The notes below the pieces were generated by a model. The model was given only the letters and a program-made list of their open reading frames with translations. It ran no database searches and was not told the origin of the DNA. A program made the translations under genes and the position numbers. A stretch of 64,000 nt of DNA from Calliopsis andreniformis (taxonomy: Eukaryota; Arthropoda; Insecta; Hymenoptera; Andrenidae), in the NCBI RefSeq assembly GCF_051401765.1, contig NW_027480493.1:1426001-1490000 (forward strand), written 5' to 3'. Below, piece by piece: positions 14,151 to 27,700 of the stretch; positions within the stretch are counted from its first letter, which is position 1; each line of letters begins with the position of its first letter.

Positions 14151-15044
14151 TGAACATTGAGGATTGAGGATTGAGGATTGAGGACTGAAGATTGAATATT
14201 GATGATTGAAGATTGAGGATTGAGGATTGATGGTTGTGGATTGAGGACGAGGACTGAGGGTTGAGTATTGCTGTTTGAAGTCTGAGGACTGAGGATTGAG
14301 AATTGAGAATTGAGGATTGAGGATTGAGGATTGAAGATTGAGGATTGGGTATTGAGGATTGAAGAATGAGGATTGAGGATTGAGGATTGAGGATTGAGGA
14401 TTGAAGACTGAGTGTTGAAGGTTGAGTGATGAGAATTGATGTTTGTGGATAGAGATTTGAAGATTGCAGATTGAGTATTGAGTATTGAATACTGTGAATT
14501 GATGATACTCTATTGAGGATTGAGGATTGACAAATGATTGTTGAGGACTGAGGGCTGAGGATTGAGGATGCAGGATTGAGGATTCAGAATTGAGATTTGA
14601 GGATTCAGAATTGAGGATTGAGGACTGAGGATTGAGGATTGAAGATTGAGTATTGAGGATTGAAGATTGAGTATTCAGGATTGGAGATTGGCGATTGAGG
14701 ATTAAGGACCGAAGATTGAGGATTGAGGATTGAAGATTGAGTATTGATGATTGAAGATTGAGTATTGAGGATTGAAAATTGAGGGTTGAGGATTGAGGAT
14801 TGAGGATTGATGATGAGGGCTGAGGTTTGAGGATTGAGGTTTGAGGTCTGAGGACTGAGGATTGAGGGTGGAGAATTGAGGATTGAGGATCAAGGATTGA
14901 AGATTGAGGATTGGGAATTGAGGATTGAAGAATGAGGATTCAGGATTGAGGATTGAGGATTGAGGTTTGAGGATTGAAGATTGAGTATTCAGGGTTGGAG
15001 ATTGAGGATTGAGGATTGAGTACCGAGGATTGAGGATTGAGGAT

Positions 15045-17266
15045 TGAAGATTGAGTATTGAGGATTGAAGGTTGATAATTGAGGATTGAGGATTGAGGAT
15101 TGAGGATTGAAGATTGAGGATTGGGGACTGAGTGTTGAGGGTTGAGTGATGAGAATTGATGTTTGTGTATAGAGATTTGAAGATTGCAGGTTGAGTATTG
15201 AGTATTGAAACCTGTGAATTGAGGGTATTCTATTGAGGATTGAGGATTGACGACTGATTGTTGACCACTGAGGGCTGAAGATTGAGGATTCAGGATTGAG
15301 GATTCAGGATTGAGGGTTGAGGACTGAGGATTGAGGATTGAGGATTGAGGATTGAGAATTGAAGATTGAGGATTGAGGATTGAGAGTTGTGGATTGAGGA
15401 TGAAGACTGAGGATTGAGTATTGATGTTTGACGTCAGAGGATTGAGGATTGAGGATTGAGAATTGAGGATTGAGGATTGAGGATTGAGGATTGAGTATTG
15501 GGTATTGAGGATTGAGGAAAGAGGGTTGAGGACTGAGGATTGAGGATTGAGGATTGAAGATTGAGTGTTGAGGATTGAAGATTGAGGATTGAGGGTTGAG
15601 GATTGATGGTTGAAGATTGAGGATTGGGGACTGAGTATTGAGGGTTGAGTGATGAGAATTGATGTTTGTGGATAGAGATCTGAAGATTGCAGATAGAGGA
15701 TTGAGTATTGAAAACTGTGAATTGAGGATATTCTATTGAGGATTGAGGATTGGCTACTGATTGTTGAGGACTCAGGGCTGAAGATTGAGGATTCAGTATT
15801 GAGGATTCAGGATTGAGGTTTGAGGTCTGAGGATTCAGGATTGAGGATTGAGGATTGAGGATTGAGGATTGAGGATTGAAGACTGAGGATTGGGTACTGA
15901 GGATTGAACATTGAGGATTGAGGGTTGAGAATTGAGGATTGAGTATTGAGGATTGAAGATTGAATGTTAATGATTGATGATTGAGGATTGAGGATTGAGG
16001 TTTGTGGATTGAGGACGAGGTCTGAGGGTTGAGTATTGATGTTTGATGTCTGAGGATTGAAGATTGAGGATTAAGGATTGAGGATTGGGGATTGAGGACC
16101 TGGGATTGGAGATTGATTATTGAGGATTGAAGATTGAGGATTGAGGATTGAGGATTGAAGATTGAGTATTGAGGATTGAAGGTTGATAATTGAGGATTGA
16201 GGATTGAGGATTGAGGATTGAAGATTGAGGATTGGGGACTGAGTGTTGAGGGTTGAGTGATGAGAATTGATGTTTGTGTATAGAGATTTGAAGATTGCAG
16301 GTTGAGTATTGAGTATTGAAACCTGTGAATTGAGGGTATTCTATTGAGGATTGAGGATTGACGACTGATTGTTGACCACTGAGGGCTGAAGATTGAGGAT
16401 TCAGGATTGAGGATTCAGGATTGAGGGTTGAGGACTGAGGATTGAGGATTGAGGATTGAGGATTGAGAATTGAAGATTGAGGATTGAGGATTGAGAGTTG
16501 TGGATTGAGGATGAAGACTGAGGATTGAGTATTGATGTTTGACGTCAGAGGATTGAGGATTGAGGATTGAGAATTGAGGATTGAGGATTGAGGATTGAGG
16601 ATTGAGTATTGGGTATTGAGGATTGAGGAAAGAGGGTTGAGGACTGAGGATTGAGGATTGAGGATTGAAGATTGAGTGTTGAGGATTGAAGATTGAGGAT
16701 TGAGGGTTGAGGATTGATGGTTGAAGATTGAGGATTGGGGACTGAGTATTGAGGGTTGAGTGATGAGAATTGATGTTTGTGGATAGAGATCTGAAGATTG
16801 CAGATAGAGGATTGAGTATTGAAAACTGTGAATTGAGGATATTCTATTGAGGATTGAGGATTGGCTACTGATTGTTGAGGACTCAGGGCTGAAGATTGAG
16901 GATTCAGTATTGAGGATTCAGGATTGAGGTTTGAGGTCTGAGGATTCAGGATTGAGGATTGAGGATTGAGGATTGAGGATTGAGGATTGAAGACTGAGGA
17001 TTGGGTACTGAGGATTGAACATTGAGGATTGAGGGTTGAGAATTGAGGATTGAGTATTGAGGATTGAAGATTGAATGTTAATGATTGATGATTGAGGATT
17101 GAGGATTGAGGTTTGTGGATTGAGGACGAGGTCTGAGGGTTGAGTATTGATGTTTGATGTCTGAGGATTGAAGATTGAGGATTAAGGATTGAGGATTGGG
17201 GATTGAGGACCTGGGATTGGAGATTGATTATTGAGGATTGAAGATTGAGGATTGAGGATTGAGGAT
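15045..17266. repeat. 1111-bp tandem duplication, two copies
   Basis: The type-1 anchors at 15153 and 15656 recur at 16264 and 16767, and the GACGTCAGAGG landmark near 15430 recurs near 16541. The offset is exactly 1111 bp. Units are about 15045-16155 and 16156-17266. Duplicon B copy 2 has this unit only once (about 32141-33251), so the duplication arose, or was lost from the partner, after the 13.5 kb duplication. A length of 1111 equals 157 heptamers plus two 6-bp units, and two GGATGA/GGACGA units are visible inside. Confidence 0.9.
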
Positions 17267-18975
17267 TGAGAATTGAGAATTGAGGGTGAGTACTGAGGGT
17301 TGAGGATTGATGTTTGAGGAACGAGGATTGAGGATTGCCGATTGTCGACTGAGGATTGACGATTGAGAATTGAAGGTTGAGGATTGAGGATTCAGGATTG
17401 AGGATTGAGAATTGAGGATTGAGGATTGAGGATTGAAGATTGAGGATTGGGGACGGTGTGTTGAGTGTTGAGAGATGAGAATTGATGTTTGTGGATAGAG
17501 ATTTGAAGATTGCATATTGAGTATTGAGAATTGAAAACTGTGAATTGACCATATTCCATTGAGGATTGGGGATTGACAACTGATTGTTGAGGACTGAGGT
17601 CTGAAGATTGAGGATTCAGGATTGAGGATTCAGGTTTGATGTTTGAGGACTGAGGATTGAGTATTGAGGATTGAGGATTGAGGATTGAGGATTGAGGATT
17701 GAAGATTGAGGATTGAGGATTGAGGATGAGGGCTGAGGGTTGAGGATTGAGGTTTGAGGACTGAGGACTGAGGATTGAGGATTGTGAGTTGATGATTGAG
17801 GATTGAGGATTCAAGATTGAGGATTGGGTATTGAGGATTGAAGAATGAGGATTGAGGAATGAGTATTGAGGATTGAGGATTGAAGATTGAGTACTGAGGA
17901 TTGAAGCCTGACGATTGAGTATTGAGGATTGAGGATTGAGGATTGAGGATGTAGGATTGAAGATTGAGTATTGAGGATTGAAGACTGAGGATCGGGGATT
18001 GTGGATTGAGGATTGAGGATTGAAGATTGAGGATTGGGGACTGAGTGTTGAGGGTTGAATAATGAGAATTGATGTTTGTGGATAGAGATTCGAAGATTGC
18101 AGATTGAGCATTGAGTATTGAAAACTGTGAATAGATGATATTCTATTGAGGATTGAGAATTGACAACTGATTGTTGAGGACTGAGGTCTGAAGATTGAGG
18201 ATTCAGGATTGAGGATTGAGGATTGAGGATTGAGGACTGAAGATTGAATATTGATTATTGATGATTGAGGATTGAGTATCGATGGTTGTGGATTGAGGAC
18301 GAGGACTGAGGGTTGAGTATTGCTGCTTGAGGTCTGAGGATTGAAGAGTGATGATTGAGGATTGAGGATTGTGGATTGAGGATTTAGGATTGAAGATTGA
18401 GGATTGAAGATTGAGTATTGAGGATTGAGGATTGAGGATTGAGGATGGAGTATTGAATATTCAGTGTTGAGGATTGAAGACTGAGGATCGAGGATTGTGG
18501 ATTGAGGATTGCGGATTGAAGATTGAGAACTGGGGACTGAGTGTTGAGGGTTGAATGATGAGAATTGATGTTTGTGGATAGAGATTCGAAGATTGCAGAT
18601 TGAGTATTGAGTATTGAAAACTGTGAATTGATGATACTCTATTGAGGATTGAGAATTGACAACTGATTGTTGTGGACTGAGGTCTGAAGATTGAGGATTC
18701 AGGATTGAGGATTCAGGTTTGATGTTTGAGGGCTGAGGATTGAGGATTGAGGATTGAGGATTGAGGATTGAGGTCTGAGGATTGTGGATTGAAGATTGAG
18801 GATTGGGTATTGCGCATTGAACATTGAGCATTGAAGATTGATGATTGGGGATTGAGGATAGACGATTGAGTATTAAGCATTGTGGGTTGAGAATTGAGGA
18901 TTGAGGATTGAAGACTGAGTATTGAGGATTGAAGATTGAGGATTGAGGATTGAGGATTGAAGATTGAGGATTGGG

Positions 18976-21788
18976 TGTTGAGGATTGAAGAATGTGGATT
19001 GAGGATTGAGGATTGAGTATTGAAGATTGAGGATTGGGTATTGCGGATTGATCATTGAGGACTGAAGATTGAGGATTGATGATTCAGTATTGAGGATTGA
19101 AGATTGAGGATTGAGGATTGAGGATTGAAGATTGAAGATTGAGTATTGAGGATTGGGGATTGAGGATTGAAGGTTGAGTATTGAGGATTGAAGATTGAGG
19201 ATTGAGGATTGAGGATTGAGGATTGAGTATTGAAGATTGAGGATTGTGTATTGCGGATTGAACGTCGAGGATTGAAGATTGAGGATTGAAGATTGAGGAT
19301 TGAGGATTGAGGATTGAAGATCGAAGATTGAGTATTGAGGATTGAAGATTGAGGATTGAGGACTGAGAATTGAGGATTGAGGATTGAGGATTGAGGATTG
19401 AGGATTGAAGACTGAGGATTGGGTATTGAGGATTGAGCATTGGGGATTGAGGGTTGAACATTGAGGATTGTGGATTGAGTATTGATGATTGAGTATTGAG
19501 GATTGAAGATTGAATATTGATGATTGAAGATTGAGGATCGAGGATTGAGGGTTGTGTATTGAGGACGAGGACTGAGGGTTGAGTATTGATGTTTGAGGTC
19601 TGAGGATTGAGGATTGAGGGTTGAGAATTGAGGACTGAGGATTGAGGATTGAAGATTGAGGATTGGGTATTGCGGATTGAACATTGAGGATTGAGGATTG
19701 AGGATTGAGGACTGAGGATCGAGGATTGAGGATTGAGGATTGAGGGTTGAAGATTGAGGATTGGAGACTGAGGATTGAAGACTGAGGATTGAGGATTGAG
19801 GACTGAGGATTGAGGATTGAGGATTGAAGGTTCAGTATTGAGGGTTGAAGATTGAGAATTGATGATTGAGGATTGAACATTGAGGACTGAGTGTTGAGGG
19901 TTGAGCGATGAGAATTGATGTTTGTGGGTAGAGATTTGAAGATTGCAGGTTGAGTATTGAGTATTGAAACCTGTGAATTGAGGATATCCTATTGAGGACT
20001 GAGGATTGACAACTGATCGTTGAGGACTGAGGGCTGTAGACTGAGGATTCAGGTTTGAGGATTCAGGATTGAGGTTTGAGGACTGAGGATTGAGGATTGA
20101 AGAATGTGGATTGAGGATTGAGGATTGAGTATTGAGGACTGAGAATTGAGGATTGAGGATTGAAGATTGAGGATTGAGGATAGAAGATTGAGTATTGATG
20201 ATTGAAGATTGAGTATTGAGGATTGAAAATTGAGGATTGAGGATTGAGGATTGAGGATTGAGGATTGAAGATTGAGGATTGGGGACGGTGTGTTGAGTGT
20301 TGAGAGATGAGAATTGATGTTTGTGGATAGAGATTTGAAGATTGCAGATTGAGTATTGAGAATTGAAAACTGTGAATTGACCATATTCCATTGAGGATTG
20401 GGGATTGACAACTGATTGTTGAGGACTGAGGGCTGAAGATTGAGGATTCAGGATTGAGGATTCAGGATTAAGGTTTGAGGACTGAGGATTGAGGATTGAG
20501 GATTGAGGATTGAGGATTGAGGATTGAGGATTGAGGATTGAGGATTGAAGATTGAGGATTGGGTAGTGAGGATTGAACATTGAGGATTGTGGATTGAGTA
20601 TTGATGATTGAGGATTGAGGATTGAAGATTGAATATTGATGATTGAAGATTGAGGATCGAGGATTGAGGGTTGTGAATTGAGGACGAGGACTGAGGGTTG
20701 AGTATTGATGTTTGGGGTCTGAGGATTGAGGATTGAGGATTGAGAATTGAGGACTGAGGATTGAGGATTGAAGATTGAGGATTGGGTGTTGAGGATTGAA
20801 GAATGTGGATTGAGGATTGAGGATTGAGTATTGAAGATAGAGGATTGGGTATTGCGGTTTGAGCATTGAGGATTGAAGATTGTGGATTGAAGATTCAGTA
20901 TTGAGGATTGAAGATTGAGGATTGAGGATTGAGGATTGAGGATTGAGGACTGAAGATTGAATATTGATTATTGACGATTGAGGATTGAGTATCGATGGTT
21001 GTGGATTGAGGACGAGGACTGAGGGTTGAGTATTGCTGCTTGAGGTCTGAGGATTGAAGAGTGATGATTGAGGATTGAGGATTGTGGATTGAGGATTTAG
21101 GATTGAAGATTGAGGATTGAAGATTGAGTATTGAGGATTGAAGATTGAGGATTGAGGATTGCGGATTGAGGATGAGGGCTGAGGGTTGAGGACTGAGGAT
21201 TGAGGATTGAGAATGACGGCAGAGGGTTGAGGATTGAGGATTGAGTATAGAACCCTGAGAATTCAGGATATTCTATTGAGTATTGAAAATTGAGGATTGA
21301 TGGTTGAGTATTGAGGATTGAGGATTGAGGGTTGAGGATTGTGTATTGAAGTTTGAGGATTGATGATTGAGGATTGATGATTGAGGATTGAGGATTGAGG
21401 ATTGAGTATTGAGGATTGAGGACTGAGGATTGAAGACTGAGGATTGAGGATTGAGGATGAGGGCTGAGGGTTGAGGATTGAGGTTTGAGGACTGAGGACT
21501 GAGGATTGAGGATTGAGAGTTGAGGATTGAGGATTGAGGATTGAAGATTGAGGATTGGGTATTGAGGATTGAAGAATGAGGATTGAGGAATGAGTATTGA
21601 GGATTGGGGACTGAAGATTGAGTATTGAGGATTGAAGCCTGACGATTGAGGATTGAGGATTGAGGATTGAGGATTGAGGATGGAGGATTGAATATTCAGT
21701 GTTGAGGATTGAAGACTGAGGATCGAGGATTGTGGATTGAGGATTGCGGATTGAAGATTGAGGACTGGGGACTGAGTGTTGAGGGTTG
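18976..21788. repeat. Mosaic linker between the two duplicon B copies
   Basis: This 2.8 kb is still pure heptamer array but is not part of duplicon B. It is a patchwork. About 20.25-20.87 kb matches 39.71-40.33 kb at offsets of 19454-19461 bp. About 19.31-19.45 kb resembles 40.39-40.53 kb. From 20.93 kb onward it matches 34.20 kb onward at offset 13272. It contains type-1 anchors at 19912 and 20311 and a type-2 anchor at 21259. The longest stop-free frame of the window (- strand, 19084-20580) falls here because the stretch has few stop-creating variants. No gene is seen. Confidence 0.8.
19084..20580 (-). other. Longest stop-free frame (498 codons), not considered a gene
   Basis: This frame opens with ATG (CAT at 20578-20580 on the + strand) and reads variants of the heptapeptide SILNPQS throughout. 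Three TCAATCC units make 21 bp and read SILNPQS in any frame, so long open frames are forced by the unit. There is no recognisable domain, no signal peptide, no upstream initiation context distinct from the repeat, and no composition change at its ends. Its ends are simply chance stop variants. Similar frames of 436-479 codons lie at 769-2079, 6622-7932, 17392-18831 and 22892-24202. If the strand were transcribed, a Ser/Asn/Pro/Gln-rich low-complexity peptide could result, but nothing here supports that. Confidence 0.85.
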
Positions 21789-24700
21789 AATGATGAGAAT
21801 TGATGTTTGCGGATAGAGATTCGAAGATTGCAGATTGAGTATTGAGTATTGAAAACTGTGAATTGATGATACTCTATTGAGGATTGAGAATTGACAACTG
21901 ATTGTTGTGGACTGAGGTCTGAAGATTGAGGATTCAGGATTGAGGATTCAGGTTTGATGTTTGAGGGCTGAGGATTGAGGATTGAGGATTGAGGATTGAG
22001 GATTGAGGACTGAGGATTGTGGATTGAAGATTGAGGATTGGGTATTGCGCATTGAACATTGAGCATTGAAGATTGATGATTGGGGATTCTGGATAGACGA
22101 TTGAGTATTAAGCATTGAGGATTGAGAACTGAGGATTGAGGATTGAAGACTGAGTATTGAGGATTGAAGATTGAGGATTGAGGATTGAGGATTGAAGATT
22201 GAGGATTGGGGATTGAGGATTGACGATTGAGTATTGAGCATTGAGGATTGAGAATTGAGGATTGAGGATTGAGGATTGAGGATTGAGGATTGAGGATTGA
22301 AGATTGAATATTGATGATTGAAGATTGAGGATCGAGGATTGAGGGTTGTGGATTGAGGACGAGGACTGAGGGTTGAGTATTGATGTTTGAGGTCTGAGGA
22401 TTGAGGATTGAGGATTGAGAATTGAGGACTGAGGATTGAGGATTGAAGATTGAGGATTGGGTGTTGAGGATTGAAGAATGTGGATTGAGGATTGATTATT
22501 GAGGATTGAGGATTGAAGATTGAGTATTGAGAATTGAAGATTAAGGGTTGAGGATTGAGGATTGAGGATTGAGGGTTGAGGGTTGAAAATTGAGGATTGG
22601 GTAATGCGGATTGAACATAGAGGATTGAGGATTGAGGATTGGGTGTTGAGGATTGAAGAATGAGGACTGAGGATTGAGGATTGAGGATTGAAGATTGAAG
22701 ATTGAAGATTGAGGATTCGGTATTGAGGATTGAAGAATGAGGATTGAGGAGTGAGGACTGAGGATTAAGGATTGCAGTTTGAGTATTGAGGATTGAAGAT
22801 TGAGGATTGAGGATTGAGGATTGAGGATTGAGGATTGAGGATTGGGGATTGAAGATTGAGTATTGAGGATTGAAGATTGAGGTTTGAGGATTCAGGATTG
22901 AGGATTGGGGATTGAAGACTGAGGATAGGGGATTGAGGATTGACGAATGAGTATTGAGCATTGAGGATGGAGAATTGAGGATTGAGGATTGAAGATTGAG
23001 TATTGAGGATTGAAGATTGAGGATTGAGGATTGAGGATTGAAGGTTGAATATTAATGATTGATGATTGAGGATTGAGGATTGAGGGTTGTGTATTGAGGA
23101 CGAGGACTGAGGGTTGAGTATTGGCTTTTGAAGTCTGAGGATTGTGGATTGAGGATTGAGGATTGAGGATTGAAGATTGAGGATTCGGTATTGAGGATTG
23201 AAGAATGAGGATTGAGGAGTGAGGACTGAGGATTGAGGATTGGAGTTTGAGTATTGAGGATTGAAGGTTGAGGATTGAGGATTGAGGATTGAGGATTGAG
23301 GATTGAGGATTGATTATTGAAGATTGAGTATTGAGGATTGAAGATTGAGGATTGAGGATTGAGGATTGAGGATTGAGGATTGACGATTGAGGATGAGGGC
23401 TGAGGGTTGAGGATTGAAGTTTGAGGACTGAGGACTGAGGATTGAGGATTGAGAATTGAGGATTGAGGATTGAGTATTGTAGATTGAGGATTGGGTATTG
23501 AGGATTGAAGAATGTGGATTGAGGATTGAGGATTGAGGATTGAGGATTGAAATTGAGGGTTGAGGATTGAAGATTGAGGATTGAATATTGAGTATTGAGG
23601 ATTGAAGATTGAGGATTGAGGATTGAGGGTTGAGAATTGAGAATTGAGTGTGAGGACTGAGGTTTGAGGATTGAGGTTTGAGGTACGAGGTCTGAGGATT
23701 GAGGATTGAGGACTGAGGATTGACGATTCAGTATTGAAGATTGAGGATTGATTACTGAGGATTGAGGATTGAGGATTGAGGTTTGAGTACTGCGGATGGA
23801 GGATTGAAGATTGAGTATTGAGGATTGAAAATCGAGGATTGAGGATTGAGGATTGATGATTGAGGATGAGGGCTGAGGTTTGAGGATTGAGGATTGAGGA
23901 CTGAGGACTAAGGATTGAGGGTTGAGAATTGAGGATTGAGGATTGAGGATTGCAGATTGAGGATTGGGTATTGAGGATTGAAGAATGAGGATTGAGGATT
24001 GAGGATTGAGGATTGAGGATTGAGGATTGAGGATTGAGTATTGAGGATTGAAGATTGAGTGTTCAGTATTGGAGAATGACGATTGAGGATTGAGGACCGA
24101 GGATTGAGGATTCAGGATTGGAGATTGAGTATTGAGGATTGAAGATTGAGGATTGAGGATTGAGGATTGAGGATTGAGGATTGAAGGTTGAGGATTGGGC
24201 ACTGAGTGTTGAGGGTTAAGTGATGAGAATTGATGTTAGTGGGTAGAGGTTTGAAGTTTGCCGGTTGAGTATTGGGCATTGAAACCTGTGGATTTAGGAT
24301 ATTCTATTGAGGATTGAGGACTGACTACTGATTATGGAGGACTGAGGGCTGAAGATTGAGGATTCAGGGTTGAGGGTTGAGGATTGAGGTTTGAGGACTG
24401 AGGACTGAGGATTGAGGATTGAGAGTTGAGGATTGAGGATTGAGGATTGAAGATTGAGGATTGGGTATTGAGGACTGAAGAATGAGGATTGAGGAATGAG
24501 TATTGAGGATTGGGGACTGAAGATTGAGTATTGAGGATTGAAGCCTGACGATTGAGGATTGAGGATTGAGGATTGAGGATTGAGGATAGAGGATTGAATA
24601 TTCAGTGTTGAGGATTGAAGACTGAGGATCGAGGATTGTGGATTGAGGATTGCGGATTGAAGATTGAGGACTGGGGACTGAGTGTTGAGGGTTGAATGAT

Positions 24701-27700
24701 GAGAATTGATGTTTGTGGATAGAGATTCGAAGATTGCAGATTGAGTATTGAGTATTGAAAACTGTGAATTGATGATACTCTATTGAGGATTGAGAATTGA
24801 CAACTGATTGTTGTGGACTGAGGTCTGAAGATTGAGGATTCAGGATTGAGGATTCAGGTTTGATGTTTGAGGGCTGAGGATTGAGGATTGAGGATTGAGT
24901 ATTGAGGATTGAGGACTGAGGATTGTGGATTGAAGATTGAGGATTGGGTATTGCGCATTGAACATTGAGCATTGAAGATTGATGATTGGGGATTGAGGAT
25001 AGACGATTGAGTATTAAGCATTGAGGATTGAGAATTGAGGATTGAGGTTTGAAGACTGAGTATTGAGGATTGAAGATTGAGGATTGAGGATTGAGGATTG
25101 AAGGTTGAGGATTGGGGATTGAGGATTGACGATTGAGTATTGAGCATTGAGGATTGAGAATTGAGGATTGAGGATTGAGGATTGAGGATTGAGGATTGAG
25201 GATTGAAGATTGAATATTGATGATTGAAGATTGAGGATCGAGGATTGAGGGTTGTGGATTGAGGACGAGGACTGAGGGTTGAGTATTGATGTTTGAGGTC
25301 TGAGGATTGAGGATTGAGGATTGAGAATTGAGGACTGAGGATTGAGGATTGAAGATTGAGGATTGGGTGTTGAGGATTGAAGAATGTGGATTGAGGATTG
25401 ATTATTGAGGATTGAGGATTGAAGATTGAGTATTGAGAATTGAAGATTAAGGGTTGAGGATTAAGGATTGAGGATTGAGGGTTGAGGGTTGAAAATTGAG
25501 GATTGGGTATTGCGGATTGAACATAGAGGATTGAGGATTGAGGATTGGGTGTTGAGGATTGAAGAATGAGGATTGAGGATTGATGATTGAGGATTGAAGA
25601 TTGAAGATTGAAGATTGAGGATTCGGTATTGAGGATTGAAGAATGAGGATTGAGGAGTGAGGACTGAGGATTAAGGATTGCAGTTTGAGTATTGAGGATT
25701 GAAGATTGAGGATTGAGGATTGAGGATTGAGGATTGAGGATTGAGGATTGGGGATTGAAGATTGAGTATTGAGGATTGAAGATTGAGGTTTGAGGATTCA
25801 GGATTGAGGATTGGGGATTGAAGATTGAGGATAGGGGATTGAGGATTGACGAATGAGTATTGAGCATTGAGGATGGAGAATTGAGGATTGAGGATTGAAG
25901 ATTGAGTATTGACGATTGAAGATTGAGGATTGAGGATTGAGGATTGAAGGTTGAATATTAATGATTGATGATTGAGGATTGAGGATTGAGGGTTGTGTAT
26001 TGAGGACGAGGACTGAGGGTTGAGTATTGGCTTTTGAAGTCTGAGGATTGTGGATTGAGGATTGAGGATTGAGGATTGAAGATTGAGGATTCGGTATTGA
26101 GGATTGAAGAATGAGGATTGAGGAGTGAGGACTGAGGATTGAGGATTGGAGTTTGAGTATTGAGGATTGAAGGTTGAGGATTGAGGATTGAGGATTGAGG
26201 ATTGAGGATTGAGGATTGATTATTGAAGATTGAGTATTGAGGATTGAAGATTGAGGATTGAGGATTGAGGATTGAGGATTGAGGATTGACGATTGAGGAT
26301 GAGGGCTGAGGGTTGAGGATTGAAGTTTGAGGACTGAGGACTGAGGATTGAGGATTGAGAATTGAGGATTGAGGATTGAGTATTGTAGATTGAGGATTGG
26401 GTATTGAGGATTGAAGAATGTGGATTGAGGATTGAGGATTGAGGATTGAGGATTGAAATTGAGGGTTGAGGATTGAGGATTGAGGATTGAATATTGAGTA
26501 TTGAGGATTGTAGATTGAGGACTGAGGATTGAGGGTTGAGAATTGAGAATTGAGTGTGAGGACTAAGGGTTGAGGATTGAGGTTTGAGGTACGAGGACTG
26601 AGGATTGAGGATTGAGGACTGAGGACTGACGATTCAGTATTGAAGATTGAGGATTGATTACTGAGGATTGAGGATTGAGGATTGAGGTTTGAGTACTGAG
26701 GATGTAGGATTGAAGATTGAGTATTGAGGATTGAAGATTGAGGATTGAGGATTGAGGATTGATGATTGAGGATGAGGGCTGAGGTTTGAGGATTGAGGAT
26801 TGAGGACTGAGGACTAAGGATTGAGGGTTGAGAATTGAGGATTGAGGATTGAGGATTGCAGATTGAGGATTGGGTATTGAGGATTGAAGAATGAGGATTG
26901 AGGATTGAGGATTGAGGATTGAGGATTGAGGATTGAGTATTGAGGATTGAAGATTGAGTGTTCAGTATTGGAGAATGAAGATTGAGGATTGAGGACCGAG
27001 GATTGAGGATTCAGGATTGGAGATTGAGTATTGAGGATTGAAGATTGAGGATTGAGGATTGAGGATTGAGGATTGAGGATTGAAGGTTGAGGATTGGGCA
27101 CTGTGTGTTGAGGGTTAAGTGATGAGAATTGATGTTTGTGGGTAGAGGTTTGAAGATTGCCGGTTGAGTACTGGGCATTGAAACCTGTGAATTTAGGGTA
27201 TTCTATTGAGGATTGAGGACTGACTACTGATTATGGAGGACTGAGGGCTGAAGATTGAGGATTCAGGGTTGAGGATGCAGGATTGAGGTTTGAGGTCTGA
27301 GGATTGAGGATTGAGGATTGAGGATTGGGGATTGAAGATTGAGGATTGGGGACTGAGCGTTGAGGGCTGAGTGATGAGTATTGATGTTTGTGGATAGAGA
27401 TTTGAAGATTGCAGGTTGAGTATTGAGTATTGTAACCTGTGAATTGAGGATATTCTATTGAGGATTGAGGATTGACTACTGATCGTTGAGGACTGAGGGC
27501 TGAAGATTGAGGACGCAGGATTGATGATTCAGAATTGAGGTTTGAGGACTGAGGATTGAGGATTGACGATTGAGGATTGAGGATTGAGGATTGAAGATTG
27601 AGGACTGGGTATTGAGGATTGAAGAATGAGGATTGAGGATTGAGGATTGTGGATCGAGGATTGAGGATTGAGGATTGAAGATTGAGTATTCAGTATTGGA

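Larger units (their letters stand above)
5519..18975. repeat. Duplicon B, copy 1 (about 13.5 kb)
   Basis: This segment is collinear with 21789-35480. The offset is 16270 bp from about 5519 to 14110, then 17096 to about 16155 after an 826-bp net loss here. It becomes 15985 after an extra 1111-bp tandem copy here, and 16507 from about 18440 after a 522-bp net loss here. Over the roughly 8.6 kb at offset 16270 I found eight single-base differences, at 5859, 7560, 8678, 11109, 11640, 12091 and 12965 plus their vicinity, so identity is near 99.9 percent by eye. Collinearity ends near 18975, where copy 1 reads GGGTGTTGAGG and copy 2 reads GGGGATTGAGG. Confidence 0.9.

Noticed and set aside
16545..16560. 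GACGTCAGAGG as a CRE-like (ATF/CREB) regulatory site
   Set aside because: TGACGTCA-like text appears by two substitutions in the heptamer and recurs only through duplication. There is no promoter context.
21245..21300. Type-2 inverted repeat as a transcription terminator or operator
   Set aside because: The 5-bp arms are short, there is no T-tract, and no gene is nearby.
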